Program-made: the position numbers and the translations under genes
The notes under the pieces: generated by a model
The model's input: only the letters and a program-made list of their open reading frames with translations
Told to the model about the DNA's origin: nothing
The model's database searches: none
Shown: piece by piece, positions 21,605-34,417 of the stretch
Position numbering within the stretch: position 1 is the stretch's first letter
Layout: each line of letters opens with the position of its first letter
Assembly: GCA_011037195.1 (NCBI GenBank)
Contig: JAAEAF010003518.1
Location: 97,908-161,907 of the forward strand
From: Triatoma infestans
Lineage: Eukaryota; Arthropoda; Insecta; Hemiptera; Reduviidae
Length of the DNA: 64,000 nucleotides
Direction: 5' to 3'

Positions 21605-22172
21605 ATATACAGTGAAAAAACGTTTAACACGAAAACGCTTAATATGAAAAATTGGTTAACACGAAATCATACTGAGCTTCCAACAAAGAATACTATTTAA
21701 TTTCATATTTTATTTTTTTCCCTTTAACAAGAAACATTATATCGCTTAGCACGAAAATATTTCACTTTCCGAACGAACAAAAATATACCTGTTTTCTGCA
21801 GTCACATATTGTCACGCAGATTTTTTTGGCTTATTATTTTTTTTTTTTCTTGTTAGACGGAACAAAATAAACAATGGCTGCTACTATTGCTAGGTTTCCG
21901 GCTTGTCTGTAAATAGGAAATTGTCAAAACATTTCAGTTAGTTTTGGAATTCGATGAATTTTTTGTTAAAATCAGCGAATTTTGCGGGTTTTTTGTTTTG
22001 TTTTTTTTGTTGTAATTTTAATACATAAAACTATATTTTTTTACGTGTACAATTGAAGAGAAATCTGGACGAAAACAAAACGCTATTTTATCGTTAAACA
22101 TGAAATTCTTTAACACGAAAAAATATTTCAGTCCTCTCAGTTTCGGTTAAACGTTTTTCAGTATATATATAT
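21605..22172. mobile_element. pogo-like MITE candidate
   Basis: The left end 'acagtgaaaaaacgtttaac' is matched by the inverse 'gttaaacgtttttcagtata' at about 22155-22172, next to TA-rich flanks. The CAGT start and TA site fit pogo/Tigger MITEs. The inside repeats the words 'aacacgaaa' and 'taacatgaaa' several times. A truncated copy lies at 19942-20040. Confidence 0.5.
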
Positions 22173-24014
22173 ATACAGTAGAACCGTACATTATATTGAA
22201 ACTAGAGTTCAGAAATTAACTTAAAAGTTGCAGTATATAATCAATTTTCGTATACAATTATATTTCATAGAAAAATGATAGGGGCTTGTATATTTTTATT
22301 AGTATCTAACTTTAAAGAATATTATTAACACTGTATTAGAAAAACATAAAACTCATCATGATACAAATAAATAAAAGGAAATTCGCACGCCCCCGCTTGA
22401 CGGGAGTTTGAACACGAAAATTTTCTTCTTGGGTCCCCATGTTACTATCGTTTTAGCCAAATTTAGTGTGTTTTATCTTTATATTTTTAACTGCCAAGAC
22501 AATCACAAAATAAATACACTCATACATATATATATATATATATTTTGTGTGTTTGTGTAGAATATTCGCTAAAAACAATTATTTGTACATTCTCTAATTG
22601 TATAAAGAGAACGTTATTTGTGATCAAATCAAATTTTTGAAATTCAATTTCCATCGAAAATATATGATATAATTTTGACGTCCCTTGACTGTCGAGAAAT
22701 TCGTTTTTAACGAATAATCTGTGAGAATGTATGAACAAAATATATCTAAAAATAATCGCAAAAAAAAAGCTTAAACATAAATCTTTCGATTAATTACCAC
22801 CACCGGAAGTTTCTAACACGAAAGTTTCGTGTCAAAAATCTATTAACGATTTTCATTTCAACTCGTATAACTATGTATACATATAAATGTTTCGTCATTT
22901 TATTTGCAACATTTTACCGTGCGGGGGGGGAACTACTCTTTTCGGGTATCAGTAAAGTTAAGCTTTTTTCCAAAGTAAAACTTTCAAGATGATTACAGTA
23001 TTATTCAAGACGATAACATATATTATTAAGATACATGGAACCACTGCTAGAATTCTCCAAATATGAAGAAAAATCGATTAACTTTAAAGAATTCTCTTTT
23101 TTTTTTGTACTTTTTTTTTTAGTTTCTTGAAATTTTCTCTAACGATTCTTTCATTAAACTTGGAATTTTATATTTTGCCTGAATAAAATCGTTATCACTT
23201 TTATTTTAAATTTAAATGATTATGAATGAAAATTTAAATAATCTTAATTCTTTTTCAAAGAGCTGTAAGAGTGAAATTTATTTTTATTTATTTATTTTTT
23301 TTAAATCTATCTTTGTTTTATTTATACACAAAAAAAGGTGAGATTCTGAGTCGTAAACACCTTTCTAATGTTCAATTTTAATATACTCCATGGTTGTCAC
23401 ATATACGCTTATATTATAATATTAAAGATAATTAATTTTTTTTATTTAATCAGAGTTTAAAGGAATTAATAAACTATAAAAATTATTGTTACTTAAATTG
23501 TTTTTAATTAGTAAAAAACAAAAAAATTAATAATAATAATACTCACTGAGATCAATCAAGTTCATAAAATGAAGCGCTATACCAAACTTTATTACAAAAA
23601 AAAAAAAAAAAGAATTGAATCATTCAATTCACTTACTAAATTTAAGCGAACGAAAATAAAAGAGCGCTGCACATAACCAATGAGCAATGAGTCCAGTCAG
23701 AGTGTAGAACTAAGACTGAACATACGGACACAATTTAAAGGTGGTGATGTCATTAACATCTGGGTGAAGTAGTATTATAACTTTTATATACGTTTGTTTT
23801 TATTTTTCAAGGTTTCAGATCAATATTAACGCCCTTTTTTTTTGGGCGTTAAATATTCATTCAACATTAATAACAATGAAGAGGGGTGGAATATTGTTCT
23901 TTACACGGTAGTATGAGTGTTACTTTTCTTTTGCCTTAAGGTGAGAATTTTTAAAGTAATTATTTGTCTGAGGGTTGTAATTTTTATTTGAGGGTTATAA
24001 TATTTAATTTTCTC
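22173..24014. other. no recognisable gene
   Basis: AT-rich sequence. 'acagtagaaccgtacattat' at 22188 looks like another pogo-type terminus, without a visible partner. A weak HINE-like block lies near 22795-22940 ('ccaccggaagtttctaacac', 'accgtgcggggggggaact'). A minus ORF at 22520-22738 lacks any motif. A poly-A run is at 23597-23612. Confidence 0.4.
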
Positions 24015-24909
24015 ATACATCGTTCACATATTAATGCTTTCTCTTACTCTGACTACTTACTGTAAGAGGAAATGTTGCAATTCTCCTAATTAAGATTTCA
24101 CAGGAAATAAATTGGTATTTTTGTTTGTTATTTGTAAATTTGAACGCGTGTGGTTTATTGTTTGGATAAATTATTCAAAGAAAGTAAAATCGCTATAAAC
24201 TGAACATTACATTTGGGGGTTTGACGAAACAATAAACTGCATGTGCGATTTTACTTCTATTTTTATGTAATCGTGTCAAATTTTCGATATCCAGTTTTCA
24301 CCGGAAATATCCTTAATATTTCGTTAAAGTGCCAATAGAAGGCCTTAAAATAAGCTTTTCGTAAAAATCTTTTAACCAGAACTGCCACTTTACTAAATAG
24401 TTTTTTCAGTTTTTTTTTTTTTTTGTGATTTTTCTCCAACGATTTTCTTAAAGCATTATATAACAATTGAAAGAGCAAAAACTTTCATTTGAAATATTTC
24501 TCTAGGAAAATTGATTTAAGGGCATATTTGGGAGAGGGTAGGGGGTTGGATTTATCCTCTAAAGTGCTATTTCAGTTTATTACACAATTCAATCATCTAA
24601 ATAATATTAATTAGAATTAAATATGTTGAGTGAAATTCCAAGTTTAAAGAAAATCGAAAGACCGGAAGTGCGTTTTTACTAGTAAAGTATTCATTACTTT
24701 TCTGCTATTTTCCTCTTAGACTAAGACTATCAACTAACTAACTACACATATAAAGAACTACAACTTTTATTTGAAACATTTTTCCAGGTAATGTCATTTT
24801 ATTTTCACTTCCTGTGAGTAAAAAGGAAGTACTGTAATAATGTCAAATTTACGATAATGAGTTTTCACCGGAAATACCCGTTTTGAGGTCCCCTGAGTAA
24901 AAAAAGAAA
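24015..24909 (-). repeat. HINE fragments, minus strand
   Basis: A worn inverted 3' hairpin is at 24040-24075 ('tttctcttactctgactact'). Inverted internal units run through 24260-24800 ('gttttcaccggaaatatcct', 'gaaatatttctctaggaaaa'). A fresh inverted 3' end starts at 24808 ('ttcacttcctgtgagtaaaa'), is interrupted at 24909 by the plus-strand HINE, and resumes at 25885. Confidence 0.55.
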
Positions 24910-25729
24910 TCTGATGGGAAACACTCACACAACTTTCTCTTACTCCAGTTCTCAAAATTATAATTGACAAATTTTATACTTTGTGTACCAAATTTAATGA
25001 AATTCGTCGAAAACTGAAAAAACTGTCAGTAAAAGCGCACTTCGGTTTACTAATTTTCTTGAAACTCGGAATTTCAGCCATCTATTTATTCTAACTAATT
25101 ATGTTTGGATGATAGAATTGTGTAATCAACTAGGATAGCACTTAGAGAAAAAACATCCCTAAAAGTGCCCTTAAAAGAACTTTCCCAGAGAAATGTTTTA
25201 GATAAAAGTTGTAGATCTTTGCATGTTTAGTTTATATACAAAGTTTCAAAAAAATCGTCGGAGCCATTTTTGAGAAAATTGCGAAAAAGTGAATAAATCA
25301 TTTAGTAAAGTGGTAAAGTAAACGCACTTCCGGTTATCCGATTTTTTCAAACTCGGAATTTCAACAACATATTTAATTCTAATTAACATTATTTAGATGG
25401 CAGAATTGTCTAATAAACTGAAATAGCACTTTAGATGGGAACCTAACCCCACCCCTCCCCCAAAAGTGCCCTTCAATGCATTTTGCCGGAGAAATGTTTC
25501 AAATAAAAGTTGTAGCGCCTTGTATGTGTGGTTGATGTTCCTAGTTTAAAGAAAATGTCGGAGCCATTTTTGAGAAAATCGCAAAAAATTAAAAAATCCA
25601 ACTAGTAAAGTGGTACTTCCGGTTGAGGAATTTTGACACGTAGTGTCAGATCCCATAGTGATACCTAAACGGAATATCAAGTATCAACTTTCTACGGTTT
25701 TTCGTTTTTGAGCTATACTGTTCACATAC

Positions 25730-25760
<31 letters not shown>

Positions 25761-25884
25761 GACCATTTGCTAAAAACCACTTTTTGGACTCAGGGGACCT
25801 CAAAACGGATATTTCCGGTGGAAACTCGATATCGAAAATTTGACACGATACAATACTTCCTCTTACTAGGAGTAAGAGAAAGTA
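24910..25884 (+). mobile_element. HINE, full-length copy nested in an older HINE
   Basis: It begins 'tctgatgggaaacactcaca', has the subterminal 'actttctcttactccagttc', three internal units, a CA microsatellite at 25731-25760 and the 3' hairpin 'cttcctcttactaggagtaa' at 25855-25881. The older minus-strand element is cut at its 'ccctgagtaaaaaaag' block and continues with 'aagtggttattagcagtc' after 25884, so both borders of this copy are set by the nesting. Confidence 0.7.
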
Positions 25885-26210
25885 AAGTGGTTATTAGCAG
25901 TCTATAGTGTGTGTGTGTGTGTGTGTGTTGTGTGTGTGTGTGTGTGTGTGTGTGATAAAACGAAAAAGCAGAATTTTCAAACTTAATATTTCATTAAAGT
26001 GCTACCGGGAGACCTGAGAATAAGCTTTTCGTAAAAAATCGTTCAACCGGAAGTGGCCATTTACTGAATCAATATTCCGGTTTTTTTGACATTTTCTTGA
26101 AAATGGCTCCAATGCAATATCCATTAAACATTTAATGTGCTACAACTTTCATTTGAACTATTTTTCTGGGAAAGTTCAAGGGGTTTTGAGGGAAAGGTTG
26201 GTTAGATTAC
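25885..26210 (-). repeat. remainder of the interrupted HINE, with GT microsatellite
   Basis: It carries 'gtggttattagcagtctata', a long GT run (25908-25952), then 'gaaaaagcagaattttcaaa' and 'gttcaaccggaagtggccat' in the order of the inverted family consensus. Similarity stops near 26210. Confidence 0.6.
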
Positions 26211-26597
26211 AAACTTACAGGATAATTTCCTTTAGTAGAGAGTTGAAATATAAATAAATAAAAATACATACATAAATTAGTATCATTCAACTAATTTCTG
26301 AATAAGTGGTTAAAAAAAAATACTAAAAATAAACTCTAAACTTTAAAATAAACAATATACATGATATGAAAGATAATATAGCAGAAAGAAAACAATAAAG
26401 AAGCGATTACCACTCAGAAAGTATAAATGCTCTGGTTCTTAAGGCTTATGTTCCGAATTTATAAATAAAATGAATGCTATCAGTAGTAGTTATGGTGAAC
26501 AAGTTAATAAGTTTTTCAGATAAAGAAAAATTGAGGGATAATAAAACCAAAATAATGAACTCTAAGTGATTCGAGAGAAGAACATTCAAATAAATTA

Positions 26598-26634
26598 CAA
26601 CACTTCCTCTTACCAGGAGTAAGAGAAACTAAAA
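26598..26634 (+). repeat. isolated HINE 3' terminal hairpin
   Basis: 'cacttcctcttaccaggagt' followed by 'aagagaaactaaaaa' is the family's terminal hairpin with one change. It abuts the 3' end of LINE-C. Confidence 0.7.
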
Positions 26635-28330
26635 ATGTGACAGACTATCTGAGGCCAGGCAGTTACAAATTAAACAGACATTACTTGTATCAAAACAACA
26701 AGTTGAACCATTGACATACAAACGTTATAATGATTTAAGCGAATCTGCATTATCAGTCTAAATTTTTTAATACTAATAGCCAAAACAAGATAGCGCTGTG
26801 ATGCCCCTAGAGAACAAACTGAACGATACAGAATATATATTTAGAATCAATTATGTACTGAACATCCATAATTTAAAAAATTTCTATAACGCAGATTTAC
26901 AATTACAATTACTACATTCTTTTCTTAAAAAATTACTGCCTTGCTTATAAAAATCATCACAAGAATCAATTGAAATCATGATTTGTTTGAAATAGTAGAT
27001 TATATTTAAATTAGAGTTAGGAATTCGTGCCAGGCACAGTAGAAAACAGAGAATTATTATAGCAAATCAATGAGAGGCGGTGAGCAGGCATTGCCAATAT
27101 TTTAATAATTAAGGAGAGAACAGACTTAAAGTTAGTAACTTTAACTGGCAATACACGTCACATTCAGCTCTTACAAATGAATTCGGTGTGTTTCTAATTA
27201 AATTGTAAATTTGTTTTAAGAACTGTAATTGCACCCGTTACATAAATCATCAATGTAATTAAACGCCCTTCTCACTTGAATTTAGTAATGTAGCTTTAAC
27301 TATTGGCTCAAGAAGCTTTGTTCTAATAGAGTTTGCGCCACAATTCGATAGAATATTCTTAGCGAGCCGAAGCCATTTTGCCTTTACTTGTGAAATAATG
27401 AAGAGCTAATCGAAATCTACCCCTATTGTTGAATGGCACGCCCAAGTAATATATGAAGTAACTAGTTCAATAGCTTCGTTTCTAAAAAAAGACCTTCCAG
27501 ATCTTTTTAGGACGTCTCATATTTGATAAATACATTAGTTTAGTTTTTGAACATTCACTATTGGAGAAGAGGACATCAATAATAGAATTTGCAATAAGTA
27601 CAATGTCGTCGGTAAAGCAGAGGAGATAGATTCTATTATTGTTATCAAGATGAAGCATTTCTGGCTTTAAAAAACTTAACAACAATTGAGATAAATAAGG
27701 CGAACAGCGTGGGGGGAGAGGCGTACTCCTTGTAATAGTCCATTAAATATCCACCTCGTTGGTATCACCTTCCTCATTATTTACTTACAGACGAGCATTA
27801 GAGTAAAAGTCTTTGGTTATATAAATTACTTTGGAACCCAAACCCAGATTTACAAGCTTAGACCATAATAGATTGTGATTAATCATGTCAAAGGCTCGTC
27901 CAAAATCCACAAAAGTGGCAAACAGTAGTGAATTTTTAAATAATGTAATAAAAATTAGTGAATAAAGAACGAACAGATTATCTTGACAACCTCGCTTAAA
28001 TCGGAAGCCATTTTGAACCTCAGGAAACAGTGATGAGTCGTCAGCCCTGTTAGAAAGCCTTATCAATAGAATACAAGTAAAAATTTTTGGCAATGAATTC
28101 AAAAGTGCAATTCCCCTATACTTATTCCTAATATTAGAATCACCCTTTTTTATGTAACATTTTCATCTTAGCGAGGGGGGACCATCCATTGGAACCTTTT
28201 CTTTATGTAGTATGAGATTAAAAAAATCGAGGATATAATGTAGCCATGGATCAGGTAGATTCTTATAAAATTCATACTGAATAAAGTCTTTACAATGGCT
28301 TTTTTATTCTTGCACTTTGAGAGGGCAAAG
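26635..28330 (-). pseudogene. LINE-C: minus-strand CR1/Jockey-group RT fragment
   Basis: Read on the minus strand: a 'KGDSNIRNKYRGIALLN' block near 28140-28100, then 'LPKIFTCILLIRLSNRADDS', a 'QNGFRFKRGCQDNLFVLYSL' block, and 'ATFVDFGRAFDMINHNLLWS', the RT palm with its first catalytic Asp. A frameshifted part then has FTDDIVLIANS, where YADD reads FTDD (27690-27480). The YLGVPF-like block follows near 27450, and a terminal Cys/His motif CLICNCLASDSLSHF near 26640-26680. No frame is intact. It is related to LINE-A. Confidence 0.65.
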
Positions 28331-28879
28331 TGTTATCCCTCTCCCTTATTTATTTCTTAAACTGAATAAAAATAATGATTATAAAATAAGGACTAATAAA
28401 TAATTGAAGCATAACACTGATGACTGTCTCCATGAATAAATTATTAATGACTAATTAAAAATGAATAAAAATTTATTCGAATAATTATTGAATAAAAGTT
28501 TATTCTAATAATGCCCAACAATGTAATTTTTTGAAAATTAGCTTAACTTGTCGGTGGAAGAGAATACATTTTTTGCTATAAACTGCACTTTTGACCGGAC
28601 TAAGTAATAATATATCTAGTATTATAGAAACTGACAGTAAACTAATTTTTGAAAAAAAAATGACATATACAGAGAATACAAAATAGTTCAAATAAAAAAA
28701 TGAATGTCATTATTTATTCTGATGAGCCTTCGTAAAATAATGTCTGCTCTTATGTCAATTTGTGTCTTTCTCTTATGGAATTCGGCATTCTTCATTAGAC
28801 GTATCCCTTATTATCCACAAACTTTATATGACAAAGCTTATATATTAATTAATATGGGTTTTAATCAATCTGACAAAAT

Positions 28880-29741
28880 TAAAATTAATAAGGGAGTCTC
28901 CAGGGTGAGTGATTAAGCCCTATTTTATTCAATTTATTTTTATCCAATATTAATAATTATTTTAGACAAAATGGTGCAAAGGATATTAACATAAAAGGAC
29001 TTGTAGATCTGACTATGCTTTTGTACGCTGACGATTTGGCTCTGATATGTTATTCATGGAGTGATGCTCAATTTAAGCTGCAGCTATTAAGACAATATTG
29101 TGGCGCCAATTGTTTGCAGGTTAATATTAATAAAACAGGGGTAGTTCCTTTTCACAAAGGAAAACTCCCCTTACTTAAAAGGTTCTATTATAATAATAAT
29201 ATCTGTAACAAATTCTTTTTTGTACTTGGGAGTTCCCTTTAAATCCTCGGCAAAGTTTCTTATAGCTGCCAAGCATTTCAACTTAAAAGGCTCCACTGCC
29301 ATTCCCTCCATTTTGAACATTTTGTCCAGTTCTAAATGTGACTCGTGGAATGCAAAAATGCACTTATTTAACTCACTTGTTAGTAATGTTCTTCTTTATG
29401 CTTCAGAGATATGGGGGCCCTGCTATTCGGAGATTGTCGTATGTGTACAGTTAAAATTTTTAAAAATTTTACTAAAAGTACCTATTAACACCCCAGATTC
29501 ATATGTACGATTAGAGACAGGCGTTGTACATCTTTACTGTAGGACCTTCAAACGCATGTTGAAGTGGTGGTTGAAGTTATTAGAAATGCATTCTTTTAGA
29601 CTCCCTCGAGTATGTTATGACGCACTATTAGAGAAAGTGGACAATAAAAAGATTCCCTTTAATTGGACCTATCAGTTAAGAGAGATTTTGTTTTCAACAG
29701 GATGTCTGGTTCTCTCAGAATTCGCTTACATTAAAATGTAA
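28880..29741 (+). pseudogene. LINE-A reverse transcriptase fragment
   Basis: A frameshifted 'ggagtctccagggtgagtga' (Gly-Val-x-Gln-Gly block) is followed by 'LLYADDLALICYSWSDAQFK' with an intact YADD box (29018). The thumb 'QYCGANCLQVNINKTGVVPF' comes next, and after a shift at about 29218 'MYLGVPFKSSAKFLIAAKHF' and 'LVSNVLLYASEIWGPCYSEI'. The piece stops at the LINE-B insertion. The endonuclease and RT fingers were lost by 5' truncation. Confidence 0.8.
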
Positions 29742-29771
29742 TATTAATTTTTTTTTTTTTTTTTTTCTCTT

Positions 29772-29801
29772 GGCGCATCGACTTCAGTGGTCATTAGCGC
29801 C
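29772..29801 (-). repeat. LINE-B 3' tail shared with the SINE family
   Basis: On the minus strand this reads 'ggcgctaatgaccactgaag' followed by 'tcgatgcgcc', directly before the poly-A. The SINE at 49635-49664 has 'ggcgctaatgatcatagatg' followed by 'ttgacgcgcc' in the same place, 24 of 30 bases identical by my count. GGCGC/GCGCC can pair as a stem. Confidence 0.65.
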
Positions 29802-30485
29802 ATTACAATTATTCTAGTTTCACGATCTGAGATGGTACTAATTACCCGCAACATCCATCACAGCTTCTCAAGGAAGGTGTGAGGAGCCCGAGCGAGTTAA
29901 AAAACAGCATTGATTCTCCAACACAAAAAACCATCGAAACCTGTCGATGGGTGAGGAAACATCAGCCGTGTATAAGTATAAGTACCATCCCTTCTGTACC
30001 TCTCTCCTGTAGGGTGGAGTAAAAAAAAAAAAAGTTCTGAACTTTATACCACCCCTTCTTACAATTGTGGATTGCAAATATTCACTTATGAATGAAGTAT
30101 TTTATACAATGATTACCTTTATTGCTATACGTCAATGTAAGCTATTATTTATAAGAAGGCTATTTTCCAAAACAGGAAATGGTGAAGAGAAGGGTATTTC
30201 TATAGATTTCTCTCCACCTTATTAAGGCAAAACTAATGTTACTTATAAACTATAAACTCTATATTGGGGGTGAAGTACTTTTATAAATATTCCTTACACC
30301 CCCTGATAAAATATTAACCAAGACATTTACACCAACATTCTCGCTAATAAATACATTCACTTTCCACTCATTCTTAGCCTAAATCCTCTCACACTGACTT
30401 TCTTTTCAATAAATACATTCATACCTTCTCATTTATGGGGACAGTACTTGATATTCCTCCCCCTTCAACCGAAATTCAGAATAAT

Positions 30486-33400
30486 CTAAATCTTATGATA
30501 AAAATTAATGTTCTTTAAATACGAAAATAGCCTTCCTATAAACGGCGAACCCTCTTTTAATGTTGCACGAAAGTCATTTGGCAAACCTGCTCGTTCTCTA
30601 TATTCCCACAGCGCTTGACACCCTTCCAATATATGTGCCACTGATAACCGTTCCCGACATAACCTGCAAATCGGTCTCCTTCCACCTATTAAGAGATGCC
30701 CATGGGTCTCACGTGTATGCCCAATACGCAATCTTGTTAAAATTACTGCCTCTTTCCGTGGAAAATTTTCTACTTTTGCTTTATTGACAAATGGTTGTAT
30801 TTCTTGCAATTTTTCGTTTGTACAACTCCATTGGTGCTGCCATTTTCTTAACATCATTTGCCTTACATAAATTTGTATGTCACTGGGCCGCACATGTATG
30901 TTTCCATCCGAACTATTAGAAGCGGCTCGTTTAGCCGCTTTATCAGCGCGTTCGTTACCCGCCACCCCAATATGGCTTGGTACCCAAGTAAAAATCACCC
31001 GTTGTCCATGCGTTCTTAATTCAATTAGCAGGTTATACGCTTTCCTTATCAATGGGTCTTGGGAGAATACATCTCGGAGGGCTGTAAGGGTGCTTGATGA
31101 GTCCGTTAAGATCATTACTTTCCTATAATTCTCATTTATTGATAGTTGCAGGGCCTGACAGATAGCGTATAGTTCCGCAGTGTATACTGTAGAGTAGTAG
31201 GGGAGTGTCCACATCTGTGTGACCCCATCAGTGTATATGGCGCTTCCTACACCACCGTCTATCTTTGATCCATCAGTAAATATAGGTCTGTAATCTTCGT
31301 GCTTGTTCAAAATTTCCAATAATTTCTGTCTGTACACAGTGGGAGAGGTTTCTTTCTTCTTATGTATAGCGAGACCTATGTGGACGCAAGGGGGAAGAAT
31401 TTGCCACGGTGGAAAGAGAGCTAAGCTCCATTCTTCCACTGGTCCGAATTGTATTCTTTCTGTTTCCATTAATTCTCTGGTTCTGACCCCTAGAGGCCGC
31501 GTTCGCGTCCTTTGCTGATGGAAATCATTGTGGTTTGTGTTTTCGAATATGATAGTGTGCATGGGGTGTCTAGGTTTTCCCCATATTCTAGCGGCATAGG
31601 TTAAGGTTATTTGTTTTCGCCTTAGTTTAGGCGGTAGCATACCCGATTCTACATACAGGCTCTGCAATGGGCTAGTTGGGAAGGCACCTGTTATTATTCT
31701 AAGGCCTTCATTATATACTTTATCTAATATAAGCAGGCGTGACTTACGTGCAGAATTGTAAATTGGAGCACCATATTCTAACTTTGGGAGGGTTATTGTC
31801 ATAAATATTCTTTTAAGAATTTCTCTTTCCATTCCCCATTTATAACTCCCAAGGAATTTCAGCAGATTAAGAGTTCTCTTAGCTTTAATGTAGGTAGAGT
31901 TTGTATGTTCTTGCCATGAGAGTCGAACCTAGAAAACGAACGCTTTCTTTGTACACAATTGGTGTACCTTCTAAGTGTAGTGTTGGAGGACTGTGTTCAT
32001 GTCTTAGTCTACAGAAATGTAGACACACAGTCTTTGATCTAGAAAATTTGAATCCTTTCCTTGAGGCCTGAGCAACCACTTTGTCAATGGTGTTTTGAAG
32101 AGTTACCGCAATTTCATCTAGACCTTTTCCTGACATGTATATTGCAAGATCGTCTACGTATAGTGATGCTTGTACAGGTTGATTTATAATTTCTGCAAGA
32201 CAATTTATTGCTACTGTAAACAGTGTAGCACTGAGTACTGATCCTTGCGGTATTCCATTTTCTAATGTATGTATCTCCGATTGTACAGACCCCAGCTTTA
32301 CTCTAAACGTCCGTTCTTCCAGGTAACTGCGGAGAAATCTAGGTAAGTTCCCTCTGAGTCCTCAATCGTAACATTTCTGCAATATCGAATATTTCCATGT
32401 GGTATCGTATTTTCGAGGTCGAAGAACACGGCCAGCACGTGTTCTCTGCGCATGAATGCGGTTTGTATGTAGTCCTCTAAAGTGGCCATCTGATCTAACG
32501 TAGAGCGGTATTTGCGAAAACCTGCTTGATGCTGGCTGTAAAGCCCCCTTGTTTCCAAGTGATGAACTAATCTGTAGTTCACCATGGACTCGAGGACCTT
32601 ACTCAAGCAAGTAGTTAACGAAATCGGTCTATAGCTCGAGGGGTTGCTGGTGTCCTTACCTTCCTTTGGAATCGGAACGACGATCGCTTCCCGCCAACCG
32701 TCAGGATACTGACTAGTCGCCCATATTTGATTGTAAAGTCGAAGGAGATATTCTTTTCCGGCATAGTTTAGGTTTTTGATCATTATATATGAAATACCAT
32801 CTTTTCCGGGTGCAGAATTCCTAGTTTTATTTAAAGCGAATTCCAGTTCATTCATGGTTAGCGGGATATTATAGTCCTCAACAGTTGCGGTATCAAAATT
32901 GAGTGGCTGTTGTTCAAAATTTCTTTTCCTTATGAGGAATTCGTTAGAGTAGGCTTGTGAACTAGAAACCTGTGCGAAGTAACTTGCAAGCAACTTAGTC
33001 ACTTCTTCTGTTTTGGTGAAAACGGTACCATTTATTTTAAGGATTGGAATTTCCAAAGGTCTTCGGTTGCTAGAAAGAGTTTTTATTTTGTTCCACACTT
33101 CCTTTAGTGGTGTCGATGAGGTAATCGTTGAGACATACGAAGTGAGTGTTGCCTTCTTGGATGTTCTAATTATATATCTTTCTTTGGCTCTGAGCTTTTT
33201 AAAATTGATAAAGTTTTCTTCTGCTGGGTACCTCTTAAATCGGTTGAAAGCCTGCTTTTTCGCTTTATTAGCCGCTTTGCACTCTGGGGTCCACCAGGGG
33301 ACGGGAGGCCTTGAGATCTTCCCTCCGACTTTTGGAATGGTACCTTCTGTGGCATTTATTATAGCGCGGTAAACTTATTTGTGTCAAGTGTGACATTCCC

Positions 33401-34150
33401 AGTGAATTGGGGTGTTGCCACTTTTGCAGAGAAAGCAGCCCAATCCGCATTTTTGGTATCATATCTTCTTGGTATACTATATAATGACCTACAGACAGAT
33501 GTTCTCACCAATATTGGATAGTGATCACTATGATATAACTCTTCAAGGATGGTCCATTCTAGATTGATAGTTATAGAGGGAGATGCTACGCACAGGTCTA
33601 TCGCACTAAATGAGCCTGAACGCTCGCTTAAGTGTGTAGCAGTACCGTCATTGAGAATTATTAAATTTGCATTGTCGAATATTTCTTCAAGGGCTCTACC
33701 TCTTGCATCAGTATCATTTGAACCCCATACAGAATTGTGGGAATTGAAGTCTCCCATCAATATGATTGGTGCAGGAAGTTGTGAGAGCAACTGCTCCATG
33801 TCACGTCTTCTCCAAGAAATATCCGGCAAGTAAATGTTCGCCAGAGTGACCTGTAACGGTACTTCTAAGCGCACAGCAACAGCTTGTAGGTTGCTATTTA
33901 GTGATAGCTGTTTACATTGGATATTTTCACGTATCCCGATAGCCACACCACCGTGTGCTCTTCCTCCGGGGGCTGGGTATACCTCCTTGCTATAAGTTCT
34001 ATAACCTGATATCATTGGAGGATAACCAGGGCGTAATTTTGTTTCTTGGAGGCATATTCCGAAGGGACGATGTTCTGTTATAATTCTGCGCAGACCTTCT
34101 AAATGACTAATAAAACCCCGCATATTCCATTGAATAATGGATTCAGTCAT
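30486..34150 (-). pseudogene. LINE-B ORF2: endonuclease, reverse transcriptase, RNase H
   Basis: Order on the minus strand: endonuclease from 34150 (IIQWNMRGF, LQETKLRP, 'MGDFNSHNSVWGSNDTDARG', HSDHYPI; all catalytic blocks kept); RT at 33100-31880 ('SAPGKDGISYIMIKNLNYAG', SSYRPISLTTCLSKVLE, QHQAGFRKYRSTLDQ, then a YVDDLAIY box near 32150); and RNase H with C-terminal Cys/His region in one open frame, 31832-30486 (FTDGSKIDGG, TAELYAICQAL, LTDSSST, WVPSHIGVAGNERADKAAK, then CRLCRERLSVAHILEGC). Frameshifts near 33.36, 33.1, 32.4, 32.2 and 31.85 kb break it. The element copies itself by target-primed reverse transcription. Confidence 0.85.
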
Positions 34151-34417
34151 AGTTTTGTATCAAAATAAGGGGTAGTGGTATTAACAAAGAAATGAAAATA
34201 TTGATAATGAACTCCACTCATATTACCACAAAATTGTAAACATACGCCGATGTTTTGATTTAAAAATATCATATTTTCTACAGTATTATTTATATATATA
34301 CATATATACAAGAAAGACAACGGTTTAAATGAGTACTTGCGTGTAAACAAACTACTTAAATACAAATATACAATATAAATATATAAATTGATAAAATGCA
34401 TATACGTTAAAATTATG

